Positions 9,696 to 18,285 of a stretch of 64,000 nt of DNA are shown here, in pieces. The DNA is from Centipeda noxia ATCC 43541 (GTDB lineage: Bacteria; Bacillota; Negativicutes; Selenomonadales; Selenomonadaceae). The number at the start of each line of letters is the position of its first letter. Positions within the stretch are counted from its first letter, which is position 1. The stretch is from NCBI RefSeq assembly GCF_000160555.1, contig NZ_GG749280.1:175890-239889 (forward strand), written 5' to 3'. The translations under genes and the position numbers were made by a program. The notes under the pieces are model-generated. The model searched no databases, was not told the DNA's origin, and saw nothing but the letters and a program-made list of their open reading frames with translations.

Positions 9696-11278
9696 ATTCT
9701 GTCATCCTTAAATATACAGATGCCGTCGCGCTCTTCGACGAGCTGCCAATTCTCCGCGCCGAGCTCCTTCATCATCTTGCGGTACATAAAGTCGCGCATG
9801 ATGATATATTTCGGCCGCTCATCCGCGTGCAGCGCAGCGAGCGATCCCGCCTCGTTCGTGTCTGCCTCAATACCCGGGATATCCGTATAGACCATGACGC
9901 CGGGGCGGAGCTGCTTGTCGACGTAGAGGGCTCTCCCCTCCGCCTCTGCTGCCGCATGATACTTCGCAGCATAGTCCAGCGCCACCTGCTTCACACTGAA
10001 ATGCCCCTCGATCGCGGGCATCATAAAGCCAAAGGCAATGACCATTGTCACGATGCCCGCGAGCACATGCAGCCATGCCGCGAGCAGGAACTGCCGCGAC
10101 GCCGTGATCGTATAGACGATTACGGCCCCGAGGATCAGGGTAATCGTACCGAGCCAGAGCCCGCCCTCGGCAAGTCCCGCGAGACTGTCACCGCTCATCA
10201 GCCAGCCAAGTCCGAGCACAAGGAACATGAACGCGCTCCCGCCGGCCCATGCAAGATGCGTATGCCGCCAGTCATCCAGCATGCGCGCGAGATTCCATCC
10301 AATGATGGTCGCGAGTGCAGGCGTCAGCAGCAGCATATAGGAGACCTGTTTTGTCTGGGCGATGGAAAAGAATACGAGCACAAAGATCCACCACACCTGG
10401 AAAAACGCGAGCAGCTGCGCCTCCTCACCAAAGCTGCGGTGAAATGCATTTTTCACCGACTGAAAGAGCAGCCCCGTCCACGGAAAGAACCCAAGAATGA
10501 CAACGGGGAAATAGAACCACCAGTGCGCACGCACGGGGTGCAAAGGCGCGGTAAAGCGGCTGACATTGTGAAAGCCGATGAATTCATAGGTGAACGGCAT
10601 GCCGTGCACCTCGTACATATAGATATACCACGGCAGCCCGATGGCAGCGACAAGGAGAATGCCGCGCAGGATGTGCATGCGCAGCAGCTGCTCGAGCTGA
10701 CGTGTGATGAGCAGATAGAAAAATATAATCCCGCCCGGGAACACAATGCCGATCGGTCCCTTCGTCATCACCGCGAGACCGCAGGCAAGATACATCAGCC
10801 AATACTGACGGTGAACGAACGAAAAGAGCGCCGCCGTCATAAAGAACAGCAGCGTACTGTCGGTCACAGAAGCCTTGCCCATATACATGAGGATGACGCT
10901 CGTCCCCATGACAATCCCCGACCAGAACCCTGTGCGCGCACCGAAAAGACGCGCCGACGCGAGCGCCGTCATGAGGATCGAGCCGATCGCCATGAGCGCA
11001 GCGGGAAGACGCGCCGTCAGCTCGCTGAATCCGCCGAACAGCTTGAATGAAGCCGCGACAAGCCAGTAGAAAATCGGCGGTTTGTCATACCAGAATTCAT
11101 TGTAGATGCGCGGCGAAAGGTAGTCACCAAAGCGGATCATCTCCTTCGCCGTCTCTGCGTAGACTGGCTCGTCAGGATCCAGCAAAGCCGTCCCGCCGAT
11201 CCCGTACAGAATCTGAAAAGATATGATGACGAGCAGCAGGAGATAAACCGGCCACGCAAGATTTTTCTCATCGTTCAT
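9692..11278 (-). CDS. ArnT-like (GT83) membrane glycosyltransferase
   Basis: 528 residues from ATG 11278 (GAGGTG 9 bases upstream; a GTG at 11290 is an alternative). About eleven to twelve membrane segments. The first periplasmic loop carries DPDEPVYAETAKEM, the acidic catalytic/metal motif of the ArnT/PMT superfamily, followed by WYDKPPIFYWL. It uses polyprenyl-phosphate sugars and transfers them outside the inner membrane to lipid A, glycan or protein. The C-terminal ~110 residues form a soluble domain. Its partner at 8721-9695 probably makes the donor. Confidence 0.87.
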   Translation of the reverse strand: MNDEKNLAWPVYLLLLVIISFQILYGIGGTALLDPDEPVYAETAKEMIRFGDYLSPRIYNEFWYDKPPIFYWLVAASFKLFGGFSELTARLPAALMAIGSILMTALASARLFGARTGFWSGIVMGTSVILMYMGKASVTDSTLLFFMTAALFSFVHRQYWLMYLACGLAVMTKGPIGIVFPGGIIFFYLLITRQLEQLLRMHILRGILLVAAIGLPWYIYMYEVHGMPFTYEFIGFHNVSRFTAPLHPVRAHWWFYFPVVILGFFPWTGLLFQSVKNAFHRSFGEEAQLLAFFQVWWIFVLVFFSIAQTKQVSYMLLLTPALATIIGWNLARMLDDWRHTHLAWAGGSAFMFLVLGLGWLMSGDSLAGLAEGGLWLGTITLILGAVIVYTITASRQFLLAAWLHVLAGIVTMVIAFGFMMPAIEGHFSVKQVALDYAAKYHAAAEAEGRALYVDKQLRPGVMVYTDIPGIEADTNEAGSLAALHADERPKYIIMRDFMYRKMMKELGAENWQLVEERDGICIFKDDRI

Positions 11279-11350
11279 GCAGATGTGCACCTCACAAATC
11301 CCAAAGAAATTATCTGCATTGTACCATAGATTTTCTTTTTTACAACCGCA

Positions 11351-12310
11351 CTAAAGGAGGTTCTCGGCGCAGTCAATATCCGTGATCAGCACGTTGATGA
11401 ATCCGCCGCGGATGGCGCCGAGCACGGCGTCCTTTTTATGACGTCCGCCCGCAACGCCGACACGGCGCGGAATCTTTTTCAGCGCGGCGAGCGAAATGCC
11501 TGCTACGCGGTCGTTAAAGTCCTGAAACGGAGTCGTGTCGCCGTTCTCGTCAAAATACCGCAGAGCGATGTCCCCTACCGCACCGCGCACCGTGAACTCT
11601 TCGAGGATCGTGTGATCGACATATCCTGTGCGAAGAATGGTCGAATGCTCGGTTGTGGGGACGCCGATGCCCATGAGCACGAGGTCGAGGCGCGCATACA
11701 GGCGGATCACGTTCTGGATCGTCTTCTCCTGCAAAAACCCTTCGAGGACCTCACGCCGCGAGAACACAGCCGGAGAGAAGAACTGAACACAGTCTCCGAC
11801 AAAGCGATCGGCAAACTCCTGCGCAAGGTAGTTCGAGTGAATATCGAGGCGGCTCTCCGCCACTCCGCCCACAAGCGGCACGAAGGTCGCCTTGATTGGG
11901 CTGCGGATAAAGTAATCCGAACGCACGACATTCTGTATCGAAAGCCCCATCGTAATACCGACGAGATAGCCGTCCAGCAAAACACGAGACAGATACTCGA
12001 GCGTTGCGCTGCCGATCTCAGAGTTGATCGGATACTGTCCGTCCGAGATCGGGCTGGACGGAACGATGATAACCTCCTGCAGATTAAATTTCTTCTCCAG
12101 CTCACGCTCCATCTTCCCGTAGGCGATGTTGTCCGGATTCTGGATCTCGATGCGGACGATGCCGCGCTCCTTGCCGATTGTGAGCATACGCGAGACGGTG
12201 GGACGCGAAATGCCGAGCACTTCGCAGATCTCCTTCTGCCCGAGGCCGTCTTGATAGTAAAGACTGCAGCATTTGAAGATCAAGCGCACATCATCAACAA
12301 TTTTCTTCAT
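11351..12310 (-). CDS. SorC/DeoR-family sugar-responsive transcriptional regulator
   Basis: 319 residues from ATG 12310 (KKIVDDVRLIFKCCSLYY). The N-terminal helix-turn-helix is GLGQKEICEVLGISRPTVSRML (residues ~20-41). The remainder is the SorC sugar-phosphate-binding domain (LVGITMGLSIQNVV, VPLVGGVAESRLDIHSN, GVAGGRHKKDAVLGAIRGG). It sits just downstream of the glucitol PTS genes in the same orientation and is the likely regulator of that operon, though a strong terminator separates them. Confidence 0.88.
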   Translation of the reverse strand: MKKIVDDVRLIFKCCSLYYQDGLGQKEICEVLGISRPTVSRMLTIGKERGIVRIEIQNPDNIAYGKMERELEKKFNLQEVIIVPSSPISDGQYPINSEIGSATLEYLSRVLLDGYLVGITMGLSIQNVVRSDYFIRSPIKATFVPLVGGVAESRLDIHSNYLAQEFADRFVGDCVQFFSPAVFSRREVLEGFLQEKTIQNVIRLYARLDLVLMGIGVPTTEHSTILRTGYVDHTILEEFTVRGAVGDIALRYFDENGDTTPFQDFNDRVAGISLAALKKIPRRVGVAGGRHKKDAVLGAIRGGFINVLITDIDCAENLL

Positions 12311-12385
12311 GGCAACCCCCTTTTGCGTACAGAACACATTCTATCTTTTGTCATCCTCATTGACATATTTTCTATCAAATTGCTG

Positions 12386-12415
12386 AAAAAAGGGCTGCCG
12401 CTGCAGCGGCAGCCC
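12386..12415 (-). terminator. Terminator of the glucitol PTS operon
   Basis: A 24-base perfect palindrome (12392-12415: GGGCTGCCGCTG and its complement) followed on the minus strand by six T. It closes the gutM-PTS transcript 14 bases past the IIA stop. Confidence 0.92.
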
Positions 12416-12429
12416 CCTGTGGCATCATC

Positions 12430-12801
12430 TCAGTAGACCTCGATGCTGGCTCCCATCTTGACATCCTCTTTCGTGAGCGGAGCATCCCCCTGCAGCATGA
12501 TGCAGCCGGGCCGTTCGGGCGTCGTTCCGCCCTTGAAGGAGAGTGTGCAGTGACCGAGTTCCTTCAGCGTATGCAGCGCCTCATCGCCGATCGCCGTGAT
12601 GTTGAACGCCTTATCACAGATGATCATCGTGTCGCCGACCGCAGGGTCTGCATTGTAATTCGCCGGCGTATGCAGGACAGAGAACTCCGCCAGCTCCGCC
12701 GGAGCATTGTTGTTGAAGATAATGATGAAGTTGGCGTTCGGGTCATCCAGGAAGAGGAGAGCCTCCTCGCCCCAGCTCGTGATTTCACAATAGAATTTCA
12801 T
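12430..12801 (-). CDS. srlB: PTS glucitol/sorbitol-specific IIA component
   Basis: 123 residues from ATG 12801 with GGGGGATG upstream; longer in-frame starts overlap the previous gene. KFYCEITSWGEEALLFL, EFSVLHTP and GGTTPERPGCIMLQGD match the glucitol-type IIA family, which takes phosphate from HPr on a histidine (probably that in SVLHTP) and passes it to IIB. Last gene of the operon. Confidence 0.88.
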   Translation of the reverse strand: MKFYCEITSWGEEALLFLDDPNANFIIIFNNNAPAELAEFSVLHTPANYNADPAVGDTMIICDKAFNITAIGDEALHTLKELGHCTLSFKGGTTPERPGCIMLQGDAPLTKEDVKMGASIEVY

Positions 12802-12832
12802 ACCGCATCCCCCTGTCTTGCCAGACTGTTTC

Positions 12833-13360
12833 CTATGCCTGTTTTTCCTCACGGCGCTTCATATAGAGATAGATCTTCTCGGTGACGATGCCGCGAATCA
12901 GGATGACGACAATGCCGACGAAGAAATAGCGGACGGCAAGATCACCGAGCGGCAGTCCGAGCGCCGTAATGCCGGCCGCAATCCCCATATAGACGAAGAG
13001 TTCGCCGCCGTTCGCATGGGGGAAGAGTCCCGTCACGGGATGCACGAAGCTGACCGCCGCGTCATAGTAAGCGGGTTTGTACTTCTGATCGACAAAGTTG
13101 CCGAACGTATAGCACATCGGGTTGCCGAGGAAAAGCACCGCCAACACGGGCAGCACCGTATAGCGCGTGATGATGTTCTCCGTCGCGCGCTGGGCCACAC
13201 CGTTCACGCGCTCCTCACCGATGAGTTTGATCAGCGAGTTGACCGCCGTCATCATGATGACGAGCAAGGGAATGATCCCTGTCACCCACGAGGTAAATGT
13301 CGCCGCACCTGCGCGGAAGAGATCCATAAAGCCGTTTGCTGCTGCTGCTATCAGTTCCAT
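12833..13360 (-). CDS. srlA: PTS glucitol/sorbitol-specific IIC component
   Basis: 175 residues from ATG 13360 (ELIAAAANGFMDLFRAGAATF), with GGGAGGG upstream. Four to five membrane segments; FLGNPMCYTFGNFVDQKYKPAYYDAA and HPVTGLFPHANGGE are hallmarks of the GutA/SrlA membrane subunit. With SrlE it forms the sugar channel. Confidence 0.9.
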   Translation of the reverse strand: MELIAAAANGFMDLFRAGAATFTSWVTGIIPLLVIMMTAVNSLIKLIGEERVNGVAQRATENIITRYTVLPVLAVLFLGNPMCYTFGNFVDQKYKPAYYDAAVSFVHPVTGLFPHANGGELFVYMGIAAGITALGLPLGDLAVRYFFVGIVVILIRGIVTEKIYLYMKRREEKQA

Positions 13361-13379
13361 AATACTATATCCCTCCCGA

Positions 13380-14372
13380 TTAGTAAAGTCCAATGCTTGC
13401 CGCATAGGCGATCAGCACCGCCAGAGGGCCTGTAATGACACGCGAGTAGAGAACGGCCGGAACGCCGAGCTCGATCGTCTCGGGATCCGCCTCGCCAAGA
13501 CTGAGTCCGACGGGGACGAAGTCGGCGCCGACCTGCGCGTTAATCGCAAAGAGCGCGGGCAGCGCATACTGCGGCGGGATGTTGCCCATGCCGATCTGTG
13601 CGCCGAGCAGCGTGCCGACGACCTGGGCGATGACTGCACCCGGGCCGAGAACCGGTGAGATGAACGGAATCGCGCAGATGAGCGAGATGACGAGCATGCC
13701 GGGCAGCGTGCTCGCGAGCGGTGAGATAGTATTCGCAATGATATTGCCAAGTCCCGAGACGCTGATGATGCCGAGAATCATGGAGACGAACGCCATGAAC
13801 GGCAGGATGCTCTTGATCGTGATGTCGATCGTCTCGCGTCCCGCGGCATAGAACTTATTGACAACGCCGCCGATCGCGATGCCGAGGCGCGTGACAAAAT
13901 TCTTTTCGCGCCCGCTCTGCAGCGCTGCGATCTCCGCCTTTGCCTGCGCCTTGCTCTTAGGCGCATAGGCGGGTGCTGCCTCTGCCGCGGCCGTGCTTTC
14001 CGCCTCGTCCGCATAGGACAGACAGGACATATCGACGGCCGAAACGTAGAGCTCCTTCGTAATAAACTGCGCAAGCGGCCCTGTCTTGCCGACAGGCAGA
14101 ACATTCGCCGTCAGAATACCCTTTTTCGGATAGACGCCGCAGCGCGCTGTACCGCCGCAGTCCACAACAGAGAGCAGGATCTCCTCATCCGGCACCCCTG
14201 TCGAGAATCCATCCACCGTCTCACAGCCCGTCATCTCTGCAATCTGCGCTGCGAGCGGGTGAACGCCGCCGCCCGTAACGCTGACGATCTTATTCCGCGT
14301 CTCCGTCGGAACAAGGACGAGCGGACCTCCCCAGCCCCCTTTTCCTGCGACAATCTTCACAGATTTATACAT
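13380..14372 (-). CDS. srlE: PTS glucitol/sorbitol-specific IIBC component
   Basis: 330 residues. The N-terminal IIB domain starts VKIVAGKGGWGGPLVLVPTE; the phosphorylated cysteine is probably in VDCGGTARCGVYPKKG (~residue 72). After a variable Ala/Glu-rich linker (~140-165), a IIC-like membrane domain follows (GLGNIIANTISPLASTLPGM, PVLGPGAVIAQVVGTLLGAQIG). Phosphorylates the incoming hexitol. No sorbitol-6-phosphate dehydrogenase gene (srlD) is in the operon or window. Confidence 0.92.
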   Translation of the reverse strand: MYKSVKIVAGKGGWGGPLVLVPTETRNKIVSVTGGGVHPLAAQIAEMTGCETVDGFSTGVPDEEILLSVVDCGGTARCGVYPKKGILTANVLPVGKTGPLAQFITKELYVSAVDMSCLSYADEAESTAAAEAAPAYAPKSKAQAKAEIAALQSGREKNFVTRLGIAIGGVVNKFYAAGRETIDITIKSILPFMAFVSMILGIISVSGLGNIIANTISPLASTLPGMLVISLICAIPFISPVLGPGAVIAQVVGTLLGAQIGMGNIPPQYALPALFAINAQVGADFVPVGLSLGEADPETIELGVPAVLYSRVITGPLAVLIAYAASIGLY

Positions 14373-14428
14373 GCGTTTTCCTCCTATGCGATGAACTGCC
14401 TTACTCCATATATTCTCCGAACACTGCG

Positions 14429-14830
14429 CTATGCAGGGTCCGGCTCCTCTGCCGGCTGCAGGCGCGTCATCAGCGCCTCGAGCGCCTGCATATGCCCCTT
14501 GTAATGTGCGCGCCGCTTCTCCGGGAGCGCCGCATACTCCTCATGCAGACGGTAAATCGTCCGCCCCACGATATCCTCCATCGGACGGAAGCGGCTGAGG
14601 ATGGTCATCCCCTGCATCATGCGTCCGTCCAGAATCTCGCCGTCCGAATTGCAGGCGATGATCACGATGTTCGAGGGACCGAGCCGGCGGCGGCGCGAAC
14701 CGATGCCGACATTGCCCAATTTGTGCATCTCGCGCACGGCGCGCTTGTACTCCCTGACCTGCAAATGCGTGCCGGCCACTTGGATGACAAACAGCAGAAA
14801 CAGTCCGCCGAGAAGCATCTCCGTCTGCAA
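14429..14830 (-). CDS. gutM: Glucitol operon activator GutM
   Basis: 133 residues from a TTG at 14830 (GGGAGG 7 bases upstream); an upstream GTG at 14848 overlaps that site. One N-terminal membrane helix (MLLGGLFLLFVIQVAG) is followed by the GutM domain (VREYKRAVREMHKLGNVGIG, GPSNIVIIACNSDGEIL). GutM proteins are membrane-linked activators of glucitol PTS operons. First gene of the operon. Confidence 0.85.
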   Translation of the reverse strand: MQTEMLLGGLFLLFVIQVAGTHLQVREYKRAVREMHKLGNVGIGSRRRRLGPSNIVIIACNSDGEILDGRMMQGMTILSRFRPMEDIVGRTIYRLHEEYAALPEKRRAHYKGHMQALEALMTRLQPAEEPDPA

Positions 14831-14982
14831 GAAATCGCCTCCCTCCACGTCGTCTTCATGTATCGATTGAATTATAGCATCGGGTGATATTTTTTACAAT
14901 AAATACTTTATTGAATTTTTGTAAATGTGCTTCCATGCAGACTGATGCTCTTGTCTTTTGTTCCAATCCTTATGCGCCGAAT

Positions 14983-15010
14983 GAAAAAGCTGCCGAAAAT
15001 CGACAGCTCG
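14983..15010 (-). terminator. Terminator of the aldolase gene
   Basis: Stem AGCTGTCG / CGGCAGCT (one G-T pair) with a short loop and a T5 run on the minus strand, directly after the stop at 15016. Confidence 0.8.
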
Positions 15011-15015
15011 CGTGC

Positions 15016-15849
15016 TTATATTTTGGAGATAAGATTGATGTAATGCGTAAGCACCCTGCGCATTCCCTCGTCCGCCGCCTTCTGCGTCTCGATCAGCGAG
15101 TCTGTATGCGCCGCCTTGATCTCCGCCATCGCACCCGTGAGGAAATCCGTATAGATGTTCAGCTTCGCAATGCCCTCGCGTACGGCGCGGCGCAGATTCT
15201 CGTCGCCTGTGCCCGAGCCGCCGTGCAGGACAAGCGGAACGGGTACGGCGGCAGCGAGTTCGCGCAGGCGCGTGAAGTTCAGCTCCGGCGCTTTGTTGCT
15301 CTTGTAGACGCCGTGCGAGGTGCCGATGGACACGGCGAGAGAGTCGACTGCCGTCGCCTCTGCGAATGCCTTCGCCTCCTCCACCGTCGTATAGACGCTC
15401 TCCGAGGTCGCTCCCTCGACCCCCTCCGAGGCACCGCCCACATGTCCAATCTCTGCCTCGACACTGACGCCCTTCGTATGCGCGTAGGCGACCACTTCCT
15501 TAGTCAGGCGGATGTTCTCGTCCATCTCTTTCATTGACGCATCCAGCATAACAGAGGTAAAGCCGAGCTCGATCGCACGGCGCAGAAAATCGAAATCCTG
15601 TCCGTGGTCGAGATGCAGGACAATCGGGGTCGCCACTTTCTCCGCCCAATATTTGCCGACGAGAGCTGCCTCCTCGAGAGAGATGAGCCCCGCATGCCCC
15701 TGCGCAAAGGAGAGCAGGATCGGCGTCTTGAGCGCGTCCGCCGTCTGAACGAAGACACGCGCGGCGTTCAGCGTGAGAAAGTCGGGGGCGACAATACCGT
15801 AGCGCCCCGCCTTTGCGGCATCGAGAACGGATTTTCCATCGACCAACAT
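15016..15849 (-). CDS. Class II fructose/ketose-bisphosphate aldolase
   Basis: 277 residues from ATG 15849 (AAAGGAG at 8 bases; a GTG at 15858 is less well placed). Zinc site VLHLDHGQD, EAEIGHVGG, and phosphate-binding LVLHGGSGTGDE identify a class II aldolase of the GatY/KbaY/FbaA group. It cleaves or forms a ketose-1,6-bisphosphate with DHAP. It lies downstream of the gntR gene in the same direction, with an operator-like palindrome between them, and across from the TIM-like gene. Confidence 0.9.
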   Translation of the reverse strand: MLVDGKSVLDAAKAGRYGIVAPDFLTLNAARVFVQTADALKTPILLSFAQGHAGLISLEEAALVGKYWAEKVATPIVLHLDHGQDFDFLRRAIELGFTSVMLDASMKEMDENIRLTKEVVAYAHTKGVSVEAEIGHVGGASEGVEGATSESVYTTVEEAKAFAEATAVDSLAVSIGTSHGVYKSNKAPELNFTRLRELAAAVPVPLVLHGGSGTGDENLRRAVREGIAKLNIYTDFLTGAMAEIKAAHTDSLIETQKAADEGMRRVLTHYINLISKI

Positions 15850-15930
15850 GGGGATCACTCCTTTATCTTCCTGAAACCGAATGCGTATGCGCTCATGATA
15901 TTTCAGCGCGGCCCGTTTGTCAATTATTTA

Positions 15931-15944
15931 TTTACCAGTGGTTA
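15931..15944. promoter_or_regulatory. Operator-like palindrome upstream of the aldolase gene
   Basis: TTACCAGTGGTTA, a near-perfect 13-base palindrome overlapping the gntR stop. It matches the palindromes in the gntR / TIM-like intergenic region (TTACCTATGGTAA), so it is a candidate GntR operator for the aldolase gene. Confidence 0.55.
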
Positions 15945-16673
15945 TTCCTTCGCTGTCGAACGGACGCGGAAACGGCTGCGGAATGCGTCCGCCTTCGCCG
16001 TCGCATACTGGATAACGCGCCCTGTGCGGTCTGTCGTCAGAATCCGTGTGACGAAAATCGGCGCCTGCTCCTCCACCTTGAGATAGAGCGCAATCTCGGG
16101 CGCGGCATGAATAACCTCGATGGTCTTATCCTCCGCATAGGGGTGAATACCATGCGCCTCAAGGGTGCGCAGGAGGCCACTGCTCGTAAAGTCGACATGC
16201 ATAAGCTCTGGACAGAGCGCGAGCGGAATGTAGTCGTCCGTCACCGCATAGATATGCTCGTCCACGTAGCGCAGACGCTTCAGATGGAAGACGAGCGTCT
16301 CTGCCGCAACGCCGAGCATCGCTGCGAGATTGCCGCGCGCGGGCTCAACAACCTGCTGGAGCACTGTGCTCCGCGTAACGCGTCCCTCTGCGGAGAACAT
16401 TTGGGCAAGGCCGAACCCGCGCGTCTGCACCTCGGAATAGTCTACGGGAATTTTCTCCCCCGTGTAGAACGATCCGCGCCCCTGCATGCGCACGATTTTA
16501 TTCTCTGCCTCGAGCAGCTCGAGTGCCTTGCGCACCGTCGGACGGCTCACGCCGAGCTGCTGACACAGCTCCCGCTCTCCTGGGATGGGAGAGAAATAGG
16601 CAAGATCCGCGAACTGCCGCTCTATCGCATCGCGGATTTTCTCATGCAGACGCTGCTGCTTTTTGCTGGTCAT
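15942..16673 (-). CDS. GntR-family regulator with UTRA domain
   Basis: 243 residues. The winged helix-turn-helix spans residues ~8-72 (RELCQQLGVSRPTVRKALELL, then MQGRGSFYTG). The C-terminal ~150 residues are a UTRA ligand-binding domain (HutC type). It probably senses a sugar phosphate and controls the aldolase gene (same strand) and the divergent TIM-like / YjbQ pair through the TTACC-n3-GGTAA sites. Confidence 0.9.
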   Translation of the reverse strand: MTSKKQQRLHEKIRDAIERQFADLAYFSPIPGERELCQQLGVSRPTVRKALELLEAENKIVRMQGRGSFYTGEKIPVDYSEVQTRGFGLAQMFSAEGRVTRSTVLQQVVEPARGNLAAMLGVAAETLVFHLKRLRYVDEHIYAVTDDYIPLALCPELMHVDFTSSGLLRTLEAHGIHPYAEDKTIEVIHAAPEIALYLKVEEQAPIFVTRILTTDRTGRVIQYATAKADAFRSRFRVRSTAKE

Positions 16674-16758
16674 AACGCGCCGTCCTTTTCTTTTACTTTT
16701 GTTATAGTATGTGATTACTTATCCTTTTGTCAACAGGAAAGCATATTGCAAACGCGTT

Positions 16759-16792
16759 TTACCTATGGTAACATTTTATTATCCAATGGTAA
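16759..16792. promoter_or_regulatory. Tandem GntR operator candidates between gntR and the TIM-like gene
   Basis: Site 1, 16759-16771: TTACCTATGGTAA, a perfect 5-base dyad with a 3-base centre. Site 2, 16779-16792: TTATCCAATGGTAA, the same dyad with one extra base. Both resemble the site at 15931. They lie 31-64 bases before the ATG at 16823, where they could block or overlap a promoter. Confidence 0.6.
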
Positions 16793-16822
16793 TATTTCAT
16801 TCTGATACAGGAGGGCTTTATC

Positions 16823-17530
16823 ATGAAGAGCAGTCTTGCACCGTTCCTCGTTGTCAATCCGAAATCCTATCTCTACGGCAAGGAATCGCTCGCGCTTGCA
16901 CAGGCTGCCGATGCCGCCGCCAAGAAAACGGGGCTGAAGATCTACTTCACCTGCCCCTTCTCCGATATCCGCTATATCCGCGAGAACACCGACGCGATCA
17001 TCGTCACGGCACAGGCGATGGAGAGTCTGAAGCCGGGACGCGGCATGGGGCATCTCCTGCCCGAGGCGCTGTATGAGGCAGGTGCGCGTGCGACCTTCCT
17101 CAACCATGCGGAGAATCCCATGACGATGGCGGAACTCGCAAAGACCATCGCCCGCGTACGAGAGCTCGGCATCGAGACGATTGCCTGTGCGGATTCCCTC
17201 GCTGAGGGCACGGCCATCGCCGCATTTCATCCGGATATCCTGCTCTGCGAGCCGACGGATCTCATCGGCACGGGCAGGACTGCAGACGACAGCTATACCA
17301 CATCCATTGTTGCAAAGATCCGTAGCATTGATCCAACGATTGCCGTCATGATTGCCTCGGGCATTACAACGGCGGACGATGTCTACCGCGTTGTCCGCCT
17401 CGGTGCCGACGGCAGCGGCGCAACAAGCGGCATTCTGAACGCCCCTAACCCGGCGGAGCGCATTATGGAGATGGCAGAAGCCATCGTGCGTGCTGCGGCG
17501 GTACGCGAATCCGAGGAAAGCGCAGCATAA
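16823..17530 (+). CDS. Archaeal-type triosephosphate isomerase
   Basis: 235 residues; CAGGAGGG precedes the ATG. VVNPKSYLYG supplies the catalytic N12 and K14; FLNHAEN carries the His and LLCEPTDLIGTGR the catalytic Glu of the TIM family; MIASGITTADDVYRV and GADGSGATSGIL form the phosphate loop. The pattern is that of short archaeal-like TIMs, which in bacteria are often accessory enzymes in unusual sugar pathways rather than the glycolytic enzyme. The gene is paired with yjbQ (11-base gap) and divergent from gntR/aldolase, so it may act on the aldolase product or a tetrose/pentose phosphate. Confidence 0.8.
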   Translation: MKSSLAPFLVVNPKSYLYGKESLALAQAADAAAKKTGLKIYFTCPFSDIRYIRENTDAIIVTAQAMESLKPGRGMGHLLPEALYEAGARATFLNHAENPMTMAELAKTIARVRELGIETIACADSLAEGTAIAAFHPDILLCEPTDLIGTGRTADDSYTTSIVAKIRSIDPTIAVMIASGITTADDVYRVVRLGADGSGATSGILNAPNPAERIMEMAEAIVRAAAVRESEESAA

Positions 17531-17541
17531 GGAGAAGAGAT

Positions 17542-18063
17542 ATGACGGTCTTCAAGAAGAAACTGACGCTCGAATCCCACGGCGGAACGCCGACCTTTAT
17601 CAACATCACCGAGGAACTCCGCACGGCCATCGCCGAGAGCGGCATCCGGGAGGGGATCGCCACGGTGATCTCCCCGCACACGACCTGCGCCGTCTTCTTC
17701 GAGGAGTTCGTGCACGATGTCGACGAGACGGGCACCGAGTTCCTGCAGAACGATCTGAACGCCGTCCTCGAGAAGATCATCCCCGACCAGACAGGCTGGA
17801 ACCAGTACCAGTATCCGGGCGAGGAGCATTACCGCGCGGTCGAGAGCTGGCCCGATGCGGAGGCATACCTCCCGGGCGGCGACCGCAAGGCACTCTGGAA
17901 CTGCGACGCCCACCTCAAGGCAACTCTCATCGGCTCGTCTGAGACCTTCGAAGTCACCGACGGCAAGCTCGGCGTCGGAACAACCGGCTACTGCTACTTC
18001 GTCGATTTTGACCGCACGCGTGCCCGTACGCGCAAATGCATCATCGTCGTCATGGGCGAATAA
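17542..18063 (+). CDS. YjbQ/UPF0047 family protein
   Basis: 173 residues, with AGGAG before the ATG. TVISPHTTCAVFFEEFVHDV and CDAHLKATLIGSSETF are the two conserved His-containing motifs of the YjbQ family. Some family members have weak thiamine-phosphate-synthase activity, but the true role is unsettled, and several occur in sugar-phosphate operons. Longer than typical (~140) because of an insertion around ENDLNAVLEKIIP...GEEHYRAVESWPDAEAYLPGGDR (two separated segments). Second gene of the TIM-like operon. Confidence 0.85.
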   Translation: MTVFKKKLTLESHGGTPTFINITEELRTAIAESGIREGIATVISPHTTCAVFFEEFVHDVDETGTEFLQNDLNAVLEKIIPDQTGWNQYQYPGEEHYRAVESWPDAEAYLPGGDRKALWNCDAHLKATLIGSSETFEVTDGKLGVGTTGYCYFVDFDRTRARTRKCIIVVMGE

Positions 18064-18078
18064 GAATACAGAGAACGC

Positions 18079-18116
18079 AGAACCGCCGCATTGCAATTTC
18101 ATGCGGCGGTTTTCTG
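18079..18116 (+). terminator. Terminator of the TIM-like/yjbQ operon
   Basis: AACCGCCGCAT (18081-18091) and ATGCGGCGGTT (18101-18111), perfect 11-base arms followed by TTTCTGTTT. Confidence 0.88.
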
Positions 18117-18238
18117 TTTGACGTTTTAAGTTGACAAGAGAAAAAGGATAAGGTATTCTAACAACAAGCAAATGACAAAATTATTATAATATAACGATTT
18201 GACTGCCGGTAACGAATATATAGGACTTATTGCATTTA

Positions 18239-18260
18239 AAAAAGGGATATATCCCTTTTT
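18239..18260. promoter_or_regulatory. 22-base perfect palindrome upstream of the iron-chelate uptake operon
   Basis: AAAAAGGGATA plus its exact complement, with no loop, 63 bases before the permease start. It could be an operator, or a hairpin in the 5' leader. Confidence 0.4.
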
Positions 18261-18270
18261 CTTTTCGTCT

Positions 18271-18285
18271 ATTATTGAAAATAAT
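18271..18285. promoter_or_regulatory. Fur-box-like inverted repeat
   Basis: ATTATT-GAA-AATAAT, a perfect 6-base dyad resembling half of the AT-rich Fur consensus, 38 bases before the permease ATG. Consistent with iron repression of the operon; not proven. Confidence 0.45.
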
